From: Eubacterium sp.
GTDB taxonomy: Bacteria > Bacillota > Clostridia > Lachnospirales > Lachnospiraceae
Direction of reading: 5' to 3'
NCBI GenBank assembly: GCA_020844525.1
Contig: JAJGAH010000217.1
Span: 1 to 5,057, forward strand
DNA length: 5,057 bases
Made by a program: the position numbers and the translations under genes
Shown here: piece by piece, positions 1-5,057 of the stretch
Numbering within the stretch: the first letter of the stretch is position 1
How the letters are laid out: each line of letters starts with the position of its first letter
Notes under the pieces: model-generated
Seen by the model: the letters and a program-made list of their open reading frames with translations, nothing else
What the model was told of the DNA's origin: nothing
The model's database searches: none

Positions 1-1126
1 GGAAATGTCGATTGCCTCCTGGCTGGATGCTCTATGTAAAAAAGCAGTCTGTTATCAGTATGCGGAGAATATCTTCGCCCTGGTTTTGTGGAAATATACT
101 CCTGACCAGGTGGACAAGCTGCTGGATGATCTCACTGCCCGTTTTCAGGCTGACTGGCAGATCGGGCAGATCAGCGTGGCGCTGCAGGCAGCCATCCGGG
201 TATTCCGGATACCGGATGATTGTATATCCATGCAGGATTTTGCAAATTACCTGACCGTTCCTGACCAGGGCCCGCAGCTGGAGCATGTGAGGGTCTCTTA
301 TGCAAAGGACCTTGGGTATGTCAGAGAACAGGCGGATATGAAACGAGACTTTGCACATGCATTGCAGACACATGCATTTGTCGTATATTATCAGCCGTTA
401 TGGAACTGCTGGTCCAGGAAAAGTGACATGGCTGAAGCGCTGGTCAGGATAAAAAAGCCGGACGGAACCCTCATTATGCCGCAGCAGTTTATCGGTTATG
501 CGGAGAAAACCGGGGATATCTATGAAATTGGTCTGCAGGTTCTTGAGAATGTCTGCAGATTTGTCAGAGACAACCACCTGATAGAGAAAGGTATCAGACA
601 TATCGAGGTGAATCTTTCCGGTATTCAATGTATGTATAAGAATCTGGTTCCTGATATCAACGCAATCACAGACCAATACGATATTCCGCATGCGTTTATC
701 ATTTTTGAAATCACAGAAACCACCGCGCTGTACGGCACAAGAACCTTTGATGATACAATCCGGCGGCTGCGGGAGGATGGATATGGATTTGCCTTGGACG
801 ATTATGGAACAGGATATTCGAACATCACCACGCTATATAAGATGCCGTTTACGCTGGTAAAGCTGGACAAGGACCTTCTGTGGCGAAGCACAGAGAGCGA
901 GGGTGCGCAGATTGTCCTGAGGAATTCAATCCGCATGCTGCGGGAGCTTGGTGTAACCATCGTACAGGAGGGGGTTGAAACACGGGAACAGCTTCAGTAC
1001 ATGCTGGCATCTGAATGTGATAAGATTCAGGGCTATTATTTTTCAAAGCCGGTCAGTGAAGAGGATTATCTGGCATATCTGCATCGTGAAGAGACGGGTA
1101 TCGGCAGTTTGGCGGGGGACTTGTAA
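1..1126 (+). CDS. Degenerate GGDEF-EAL protein, probable c-di-GMP phosphodiesterase (5'-partial)
   Basis: Probable cytoplasmic phosphodiesterase that linearises cyclic di-GMP to pGpG. Residues are counted from the ATG at base 5, but that ATG is unlikely to be the true start: the frame is open to the window edge and the protein begins inside a GGDEF domain. AENIF (residues 20-24, context CYQYAENIFALVL) sits where GGDEF should be, so the cyclase half is inactive. The EAL domain spans about 118-362 and keeps every expected catalytic or metal residue: E144 of EALVR, N203 in NLSG, E235 in FEITET, D265-D266 in DDYGTGYS, K286, E322 in QEGVET and Q342 in QGYYFSKP. It should therefore be active, with the dead GGDEF as a possible regulatory domain. 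Sensor or membrane domains may lie upstream, outside the window. Its stop overlaps the next start (TAATG), suggesting translational coupling. Confidence 0.9.
   Translation, partial: EMSIASWLDALCKKAVCYQYAENIFALVLWKYTPDQVDKLLDDLTARFQADWQIGQISVALQAAIRVFRIPDDCISMQDFANYLTVPDQGPQLEHVRVSYAKDLGYVREQADMKRDFAHALQTHAFVVYYQPLWNCWSRKSDMAEALVRIKKPDGTLIMPQQFIGYAEKTGDIYEIGLQVLENVCRFVRDNHLIEKGIRHIEVNLSGIQCMYKNLVPDINAITDQYDIPHAFIIFEITETTALYGTRTFDDTIRRLREDGYGFALDDYGTGYSNITTLYKMPFTLVKLDKDLLWRSTESEGAQIVLRNSIRMLRELGVTIVQEGVETREQLQYMLASECDKIQGYYFSKPVSEEDYLAYLHREETGIGSLAGDL
1114..1119 (+). promoter_or_regulatory. Ribosome binding site of the PAS-GGDEF gene
   Basis: A GGGGGA stretch lies 6 nt before the ATG at 1126, inside the last codons of the EAL gene. 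It supports that start and, with the 1-nt TAATG overlap, coupled translation of the two c-di-GMP genes. Confidence 0.6.
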
Positions 1127-2094
1127 TGGCGGAGTTTACGAAGAAAAGATCTGATACACCTGAATATACAGTACAGCCTGGCTCCAGTATGCAGACAGCT
1201 GAGGAGCTGCAATTCTACAAAGAGGTTGTAGCAGATATCAGCGAGGGCGTTTACGGTGTAGACCAGGATCGCCGGATTGTATTCTGGAACAGTGCCGCTG
1301 AACGTATTACAGGATACCGTGCGGAAGAGGTTACAGGCCTGTGCTGACATGAGACAAATCTGCATCACTTGTCCATGGATGGAGAGCCACTATGCTTTCT
1401 GCTCTGTCCGCTGGTCAAAACCATGCTGACCGGCGAGAAAGGACAGGAGGAGGTTACGGTCCTCCGCAAGGATGGAAGCCGGCTGCCGATCATCGTCTGT
1501 ACACATCCTGTTGTCCATGAAGGGAAGATTATCGGGGGAATCGAAACATTTTACGAGCAGCCTGCAAATTTTATGCAGGCGGATATGGTCAGACGTATGA
1601 TGGGCTCCTCCTGTCTGGACCCCAGAACCGGCATTCCAAACCGCGCTACCCTGAATCTTTATATCAACCTGCAGCTGAAGGAATTGCGGAAGCTGCATAA
1701 GCAGTTTTTTGTCATTTACGCAGATGTTGATGGTATGCGCAAAGTCAATGAGAGGTATGGAAAACAAGCAGGAGACCTGCTGCTCAGAACACTTGCCCGG
1801 AAAATCCGTACACAGCTGCGTCCAGATGCCTTCACCGGACATTGGGACGGCGACAAAATCGTTGTTGTAATCCCCCGGATGGGAGAAGAGAAGGTTATAT
1901 CCACCGCAGAAAGGCTGCGGGTGCTTGCTTCGAAAACCGCTGTCACATATCAGGGCCATACAGTTTCCGCAACCATTTCCGCCGGAGTAACGCTGGCAAG
2001 AGAGGATGAAAGCGTCGGTATGCTGATGGACCGCGTGCAGCGGCTCTGTGAAATCAGCAGAAAGCAAGGTGGGAATTGTGTCACTGAGGGATAA
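1126..2094 (+). pseudogene. PAS-GGDEF (diguanylate cyclase-like) gene interrupted by in-frame TGA
   Basis: The fragments 1126-1347 and 1348-2094 are in the same frame and join into one 322-codon protein if the TGA at 1345-1347 (codon 74) is read through. The N-terminal part is a PAS domain (about 26-145): EGVYGVDQDRRIVFWNSAAERITGYRAEEVTG, then after the stop LHHLSMDGEPLC with C90 and C94 in LCFLLCPL. From memory, relatives have a third Cys in the form GxxC, and the TGA falls on that column. The GGDEF domain starts at DPRTGIPNR (about 165). It keeps DVDGMRKVNERYGKQAGD, but its active site reads DGDKI (241-245) instead of GGDEF/GGEEF. The inhibitory RxxD site is also lost (RPDA). Cyclase activity is therefore unlikely even with readthrough. 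No in-frame ATG/GTG with a good ribosome site follows the TGA, so the 3' part is probably untranslated. Nonsense-mutated pseudogene is the simplest reading; Sec insertion or a sequencing error are alternatives. Confidence 0.75.
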
Positions 2095-2833
2095 GTATCT
2101 GATACGGATGCCACTTCAGATAATCACCGGAGACGAGGCTGTACTGAATACCATGAAACATACCCATGATGCTGTCATGAAATCGTGCCTCACCATGGCA
2201 GTGTGCGTAAATCACCTGCTCTGCCCCGTATTCTTCTGCCATTTGTGTAAACCCGCTTTTCTTTTCCAGAACACTGGTGGGCGGGTAGTGCAGGAACATA
2301 ATGAACTTCCGGTAACCGTCCCTTCTGGCTGCTTCAAAGGATTCGCGAAGGCGTTTCAGCTCCCGTTGTACGAGCTTCTGCGCATGAGCCATGGCTTCCT
2401 CGTCCCAGTCAACGATTCTGCCTCTGCGGTCTACCCAGAAGGGTCCTTCGAATGTATATCCCTTTGTTCCGACTAAAGCATAATCCTGATATGTATAATA
2501 ATTGCCCTGCAGAAATTCCAGCCTTCCGGCATACTGTCTGTTCAGGGCATCTGTCTTCTTGGTGTCCCAGAACATATCATGATTCCCACGGGTCAGGATT
2601 TTCCTGCCGGGCAGTGCACATATGTACTCCAGATCCGGTTCTGCCTGCTCCAGATTTTTTCCCCAGCTGTGGTCACCGACAAGCACAAGTGTATCCTGAT
2701 CGGTGAGAAGCTCACTGCAGTTGATCCGGAATTTCTCCTCGTGATTTTTCCAGATGCGGTCATGCAGCTGTCCGGGGGCTTTCAATTCCGATCCGAAATG
2801 CAGATGCAGATCCCCAATCGCATATAAACTCAT
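2081..2833 (-). CDS. Calcineurin-like metallophosphoesterase
   Basis: A 250-residue cytoplasmic hydrolase of the two-metal calcineurin-like phosphoesterase superfamily. The full set of metal motifs is visible: GDLHLH (D8, H10), GDHSWG (D54), GNHD (N84, H85), the HYPP histidine (H182) and AHCHG (H211, H213). There is no signal peptide or membrane segment. Length and the GD-x-SWG motif fit the short stand-alone predicted phosphohydrolases common in Firmicutes, whose physiological substrate is not settled; I do not assign one. Residues 145-175 are a charged helix inserted between the metal motifs. The ATG at 2831-2833 is supported by AAAGGA 7 nt upstream. Its 3' end overlaps the convergent PAS-GGDEF gene by 14 bp. 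It may be read through from the antiporter gene 83 bp upstream on the same strand or from a weak promoter in that gap. Confidence 0.9.
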   Translation of the reverse strand: MSLYAIGDLHLHFGSELKAPGQLHDRIWKNHEEKFRINCSELLTDQDTLVLVGDHSWGKNLEQAEPDLEYICALPGRKILTRGNHDMFWDTKKTDALNRQYAGRLEFLQGNYYTYQDYALVGTKGYTFEGPFWVDRRGRIVDWDEEAMAHAQKLVQRELKRLRESFEAARRDGYRKFIMFLHYPPTSVLEKKSGFTQMAEEYGAEQVIYAHCHGEARFHDSIMGMFHGIQYSLVSGDYLKWHPYQILIPQ

Positions 2834-2834
2834 T

Positions 2835-2866
2835 TTACAATCCTTTCAAATTACAGTCCTTTCAAA
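2835..2866 (-). repeat. 16-bp tandem duplication carrying two Shine-Dalgarno copies
   Basis: Two adjacent 16-bp units, 2835-2850 and 2851-2866, are identical except for one base (A/G at unit position 6). On the - strand each carries AAAGGA. The copy next to the phosphoesterase ATG (2841-2846) is 7 nt away, the right distance for a ribosome binding site. The second copy lies 16 nt further upstream and is too far to serve this start. It looks like a small slippage duplication. Confidence 0.7.
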
Positions 2867-2910
2867 ACGTGACACTCATGAAAACCCCGGCTTTCAATAA
2901 TATATCACGT
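2867..2910. repeat. Nested inverted repeat in the antiporter-phosphoesterase gap
   Basis: Outer arms ACGTGA (2867-2872) and TCACGT (2905-2910) enclose inner arms TGAAA (2879-2883) and TTTCA (2892-2896) around an 8-nt GC-rich loop. It starts seven bases beyond the antiporter stop codon. It could fold at the end of the antiporter mRNA or act as an operator, but it lacks the T-run of an intrinsic terminator, so a role is only suggested. Confidence 0.4.
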
Positions 2911-2927
2911 GGGCTGTCATTTATCAG
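2899..2927 (-). promoter_or_regulatory. Possible weak promoter of the phosphoesterase gene
   Basis: On the - strand, CTGATA (2922-2927, 4 of 6 matches to TTGACA), a 17-nt spacer and TATATT (2899-2904) could form a sigma-A promoter, giving a leader of about 60 nt. The spacer holds the right arm of the inverted repeat. The -35 match is weak and overlaps the antiporter stop region. Confidence 0.25.
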
Positions 2928-4275
2928 ACAGGTCTTTTGCTTTGGTAAATTTTCCGTCAAATACGATGGATAACAGGACAAAAATCAGAAGCAGCAGCGG
3001 ATAAAACAGCCAGGGAATAATGCTGACGCTTGCTACGCCGCTCAGCTTTGCCGCAATCAGAAGCTGTGCTCCATATGGAATGATTCCCTGGAAGATGCAG
3101 GAAACGGTGTCCAGAAGAGAGGCAGTTTTCTTCGGCGGGATCTGATATTCTTCGCTGACTGTCTTCGCGATTGGCGCAGCCACAACAATAGCAACCGTAT
3201 TGTTGGCTGTGGCGATATCCATCAGCGCCGTGAGAAAGGCAATGCCCAGCATGCCTCCACGTCTCGTGTGCGAGAATTTCCGGATGAAACCAAGAATGGC
3301 TTCAAATCCCCCGTATTCTTCCATCAATGCGCTGATCGAGGCTACAAGGATGGTCACAATCATGGTCTCAAACATTCCGGAGGTGCCGGTTCCCATGGAA
3401 GTAAAGGCGCTGGCAAAAGTCAGGCTGCCGCACAGTCCTCCCATCATGAGGAACAGAATGATGCCGACGCCGAGGACGACGAATACATTTGTGCCAAGCA
3501 GCGCCATGATCAGCACCGCAAAATAGGGGATGGCAAGTCCGATGTTAAAGGGATAGTCCCCGAGCTTTGCCGGACCGCCGGTCAGGGCAATACCGAACAG
3601 AATGCCGAGGGTAATCAGGGCTGCAGGAAGGGCGATCCGGATATTTGCGCGGAATTTGTCCTTCATGGCAACACCCTGGGTTTTGGTCGCTGCGATGGTC
3701 GTGTCGGAGATAAAGGAAAGATTGTCACCAAACATGGACCCGCCGACCACAGTGCCGACACACAGGGGCAGATTAAAGCCTGCCGTGCTGGCAACGGACG
3801 CTGCGATCGGCACAAGAACCGTGATGGTCCCAACACTCGTTCCCATCGCCATGGAGATCAGACAGGCGATGACAAACAATCCGGGAATCGCAAACCGGCC
3901 CGGAATGATGTTCAGAAGCATGTTGGCTGTGCTCTCAACGCCGCCTGCCTCCTGAGCAATTCCGCTGAAGGCACCCGCCATCAGAAAGATGAACAGCATG
4001 ATGGTAATGTTGTCATCTCCGATACCCTTCGCACAGATGTGAATTTTCTCATCGAAGGACAGGGACGGGTTCTGCAGGAAGGCGACGATCAGCGCCAGCC
4101 CAAATGCTACCACAACCGACATGATATAGAATCCCATCTGTCCCTTCTGCGGATGTATATACTCAAAATAAATCCCGGTCCCAAGATATAAAATCAGAAA
4201 TACCAGAATCGGTATCAATGCCTTGGGATTCGGTTTCTTCCTGCCTGCCCTGTTATCATTTTCTTCACTACTCAT
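2917..4275 (-). CDS. NhaC-family Na+/H+ antiporter
   Basis: A polytopic inner-membrane secondary transporter of 452 residues, of the usual length for the NhaC antiporter family. The family exchanges Na+ for H+; some members (MleN type) exchange malate/lactate with cations, so the substrate is not certain. About 11-12 hydrophobic segments follow a charged N-terminus (MSSEENDNRAGRKK). Family-like motifs: GTSVGT (145-150), MFGDNLSFISDTT (181-193, an acidic and Ser/Thr-rich membrane motif like the FGD-x-SP-x-SDTT of NhaC), DIATANNT (353-360) and IPYGAQ (399-404). I chose the ATG at 4273-4275, preceded by GGGGG. An upstream in-frame ATG at 4335 would add 20 residues (MKQCGKTNWS...) that look unlike protein and have no good ribosome site. 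A strong promoter lies about 80 bp upstream. It is transcribed away from the fluoride-switched transporter and toward the phosphoesterase gene. Confidence 0.88.
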   Translation of the reverse strand: MSSEENDNRAGRKKPNPKALIPILVFLILYLGTGIYFEYIHPQKGQMGFYIMSVVVAFGLALIVAFLQNPSLSFDEKIHICAKGIGDDNITIMLFIFLMAGAFSGIAQEAGGVESTANMLLNIIPGRFAIPGLFVIACLISMAMGTSVGTITVLVPIAASVASTAGFNLPLCVGTVVGGSMFGDNLSFISDTTIAATKTQGVAMKDKFRANIRIALPAALITLGILFGIALTGGPAKLGDYPFNIGLAIPYFAVLIMALLGTNVFVVLGVGIILFLMMGGLCGSLTFASAFTSMGTGTSGMFETMIVTILVASISALMEEYGGFEAILGFIRKFSHTRRGGMLGIAFLTALMDIATANNTVAIVVAAPIAKTVSEEYQIPPKKTASLLDTVSCIFQGIIPYGAQLLIAAKLSGVASVSIIPWLFYPLLLLIFVLLSIVFDGKFTKAKDLSDK

Positions 4276-4279
4276 TTTT

Positions 4280-4284
4280 CCCCC
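4280..4284 (-). promoter_or_regulatory. Ribosome binding site that decides the antiporter start
   Basis: On the - strand GGGGG lies 4 nt before the ATG at 4275, followed by A-rich sequence. No comparable site precedes the alternative in-frame ATG at 4335, so the shorter protein is preferred. The spacing is slightly short. Confidence 0.5.
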
Positions 4285-4356
4285 ATCCACTATGGTCACA
4301 CAACACGACCAATTTGTTTTACCACATTGCTTCATTGCGTTCTTTCATGTTCCGGC

Positions 4357-4385
4357 AATATAAACAGATATAAAAAGAGTAACAA
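4357..4385 (-). promoter_or_regulatory. Sigma-A promoter of the antiporter gene
   Basis: Read on the - strand: TTGTTA (-35, 4380-4385), exactly 17 nt spacer, TATATT (-10, 4357-4362). Transcription would start near 4350, giving a leader of about 75 nt to the ATG at 4275. I saw no riboswitch-like fold in that leader, only a short GGTC/GACC inverted repeat at 4294-4310. Confidence 0.6.
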
Positions 4386-4495
4386 TTTTATAAGAAAAAA
4401 TCAATGTGAACAGCTGCCGCTTTCGCCTGACCAGCTGAAAAAGCATAGGACAGGTTTCGAATATGTTAAAAAAGCCGCATAATAAGACATATGCC
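4386..4495. other. Intergenic stretch between divergent promoters
   Basis: The gap between genes is 4276-4680. Its outer parts hold the two promoters and the riboswitch leader; this central part has no credible gene. It holds two CAGCTG palindromes (4411-4416 and 4432-4437) 21 bp apart, about two helical turns. That could be an operator or a weak hairpin, but the evidence is only the repeat itself. Confidence 0.3.
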
Positions 4496-4524
4496 TTGAC
4501 AATCATAGGTATATTTTATATATT
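4496..4524 (+). promoter_or_regulatory. Sigma-A promoter of the riboswitch-EamA transcript
   Basis: A perfect TTGACA (-35, 4496-4501), a 17-nt spacer and TATATT (-10, 4519-4524, one mismatch). Transcription should start near 4531-4533, only a few nucleotides before the P1 stem of the riboswitch (4535), as is usual for leader riboswitches. Confidence 0.8.
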
Positions 4525-4532
4525 AAGCAAAG

Positions 4533-4628
4533 AAGGGAATGAAGTTCTCCCGGGAATAAAAGTTATTCAAAACTGCCATAAGGCTGATGACTTCTGTATG
4601 TGAAAGGCAGGAGTTGTCGGCTTTTTTT
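4533..4628 (+). promoter_or_regulatory. Fluoride riboswitch (crcB motif), ON type, with expression platform
   Basis: A leader RNA that should bind fluoride with Mg2+ and allow transcription of the EamA gene. P1 pairs GGGA (4535-4538) with UCCC (4548-4551) around loop AUGAAGUUC. Loop bases GAAGU (4541-4545) pair with ACUUC (4590-4594) as the family's pseudoknot. P3 pairs GCC (4575-4577) with GGC (4582-4584), flanked by the conserved-looking AAAACU and CUGAUG. The order and motif bases match what I recall of the Thermotoga petrophila and Bacillus cereus fluoride riboswitches; the P1 loop differs from the B. cereus one by a single base. An extra hairpin, GAAUAA (4554-4559) with UUAUUC (4563-4568), sits between P1 and P3. 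The downstream terminator uses the same ACUUC and GGC bases, so ligand-bound pseudoknot and terminator exclude each other, implying ON regulation. Confidence 0.85.
4580..4628 (+). terminator. Intrinsic terminator of the fluoride riboswitch
   Basis: A 17-bp stem (arms 4580-4596 and 4608-4624, including five G-U pairs) with an 11-nt loop, followed by seven T (4622-4628). It lies after the promoter but before the EamA gene, with no + strand gene upstream, so it acts as an attenuator. Its 5' arm contains the 3' halves of P3 and of the pseudoknot. Confidence 0.88.
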
Positions 4629-4664
4629 ATTCAGGGAAAGAGGCGTAGTATTCATGAATGGAAA

Positions 4665-4671
4665 AGGAAGG
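4665..4671 (+). promoter_or_regulatory. Ribosome binding site of the EamA gene
   Basis: AGGAAGG lies 9 nt before the ATG at 4681 and supports that start. An in-frame ATG at 4654 would add MNGKGRCGY, which is unlike the usual N-terminus of the family. The site is outside the terminator, so control is on transcription, not on ribosome access. Confidence 0.6.
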
Positions 4672-4680
4672 TGTGGGTAC

Positions 4681-5057
4681 ATGTGGATTTTATTTGCTGT
4701 AGGATCAGCTGTTTTTGCGGCACTGACATCAATTCTTGCAAAGATCGGTATTGAAGGTGTGAATTCGAACCTTGCGACCGCAATCCGGACCATTGTGGTT
4801 CTAGCCATGGCGTGGCTCATGGTCTTTCTGACTCATGCGGAGACAGGAATCGGGAGCATTGGAAAAAAGAGCTGGCTGTTTCTGATTCTGTCAGGTCTTG
4901 CCACTGGCGCATCCTGGCTGTGCTATTACCGGGCGCTTCAGCTGGGCGAAGCGTCCAAGGTGGCACCGATCGACAAGATGAGCGGCGTGCTGACAATTTT
5001 GCTGGCGTTTATTTTTCTGCATGAGGAATTTTCACTGAAATCCGCAATTGGCATGAT
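4681..5057 (+). CDS. EamA/DMT-family half-length membrane transporter (3'-partial), under fluoride riboswitch
   Basis: The first 125 residues of an inner-membrane transporter of the drug/metabolite transporter superfamily; no stop occurs before the window ends. It starts MWILFAVGSAVFAALTSILA and continues with the EamA-type pattern: KIGIEGVNSNLATAIRT, hydrophobic segments at about 2-20, 33-50, 64-81 and 101-114, then SGLATGASWLCYYRALQLGEASKVAPIDKMS. The one-repeat relatives I know of are about 140 residues with five membrane helices, so only some 15 residues are probably missing. Half-length proteins of this superfamily usually act as dimers. The substrate cannot be read from the sequence. 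The leader (promoter, fluoride riboswitch, terminator) implies induction by fluoride, so a role in fluoride or associated ion stress is a fair inference but unproven. A longer 10-helix EamA protein is possible if the frame continues. Confidence 0.87.
   Translation, partial: MWILFAVGSAVFAALTSILAKIGIEGVNSNLATAIRTIVVLAMAWLMVFLTHAETGIGSIGKKSWLFLILSGLATGASWLCYYRALQLGEASKVAPIDKMSGVLTILLAFIFLHEEFSLKSAIGM

Noticed and set aside
1345..1465. Possible bacterial SECIS after the TGA: a 5-bp stem at 1353-1373 and a 6-bp GGAGGA/TCCTCC hairpin at 1446-1465.
   Set aside because: The first stem is short and begins only 5 nt after the TGA; the second is about 100 nt away. Neither fits the usual spacing, so selenocysteine is kept only as a possibility.
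1390..2067. A 225-codon - strand frame opposite the PAS-GGDEF gene.
   Set aside because: The + strand frame contains clear PAS and GGDEF motifs; the opposite frame has Cys- and His-rich unstructured sequence and no ribosome site.
1369..2094. Independent gene starting at TTG 1369.
   Set aside because: It begins in the middle of the PAS domain, in frame with the upstream fragment, with no ribosome site; it is the 3' part of the broken gene.
2867..2910. Intrinsic terminator for the antiporter gene.
   Set aside because: The stems are short, interrupted and AT-rich at the internal loop, and no T-run follows on the - strand; recorded only as an inverted repeat.
3268..4191. A 307-codon + strand frame opposite the antiporter gene, and other long frames there.
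   Set aside because: Its composition is very rich in G, D, H, R and Q with no recognisable domain, and it mirrors the membrane-protein codons on the - strand. It is a shadow frame.
4463..4603. A 46-codon + strand open frame beginning MLKKPHNKTY.
   Set aside because: It spans the -35 and -10 boxes and the riboswitch aptamer, has no ribosome binding site, and starts upstream of the predicted transcript start. It is a chance frame.

Overview
The window looks like chromosomal DNA of a Gram-positive Firmicute, most likely a gut-type Clostridia/Lachnospiraceae member. The reasons are AGGAGG/GGGGG-type ribosome binding sites, sigma-A-type promoters (TTGACA-N17-TATATT), roughly even base composition, and protein families common there: an NhaC-type antiporter, a half-length EamA transporter and a short Firmicute-type metallophosphoesterase. 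This placement is inference; no marker gene is present.

Left part (1-2094, + strand): two cyclic-di-GMP genes joined by a TAATG stop/start overlap. The first enters from outside the window. It is a degenerate GGDEF domain (AENIF at the active site) fused to an EAL phosphodiesterase domain whose catalytic residues are all present. The second is a PAS-GGDEF protein broken by an in-frame TGA at codon 74, exactly where relatives have a conserved cysteine. Its GGDEF site is also degenerate (DGDKI). The pair therefore looks able to degrade c-di-GMP but not to make it, and the second gene is probably decaying.

Middle part (2081-4275, - strand): a metallophosphoesterase gene whose 3' end overlaps the PAS-GGDEF gene by 14 bp tail to tail. 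Upstream of it is an NhaC-family Na+/H+ antiporter gene with its own promoter. The 83-bp gap between these two holds a 16-bp tandem duplication containing the phosphoesterase ribosome binding site, and an inverted repeat.

Right part (4276-5057): a 405-bp intergenic region with divergent promoters. The rightward promoter drives a short leader that matches a fluoride (crcB-motif) riboswitch, with P1, the loop pseudoknot, the P3 stem and an overlapping intrinsic terminator. It is followed by the start of a half-length EamA/DMT-family membrane transporter that runs off the window. This fluoride-switched EamA gene, instead of the usual crcB/Fluc or CLC-F exporter, is the most interesting feature here. 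If the reading is right, the transporter is turned on when fluoride accumulates, and it may be a fluoride-stress or fluoride-export component. The divergent antiporter may or may not share that physiology.
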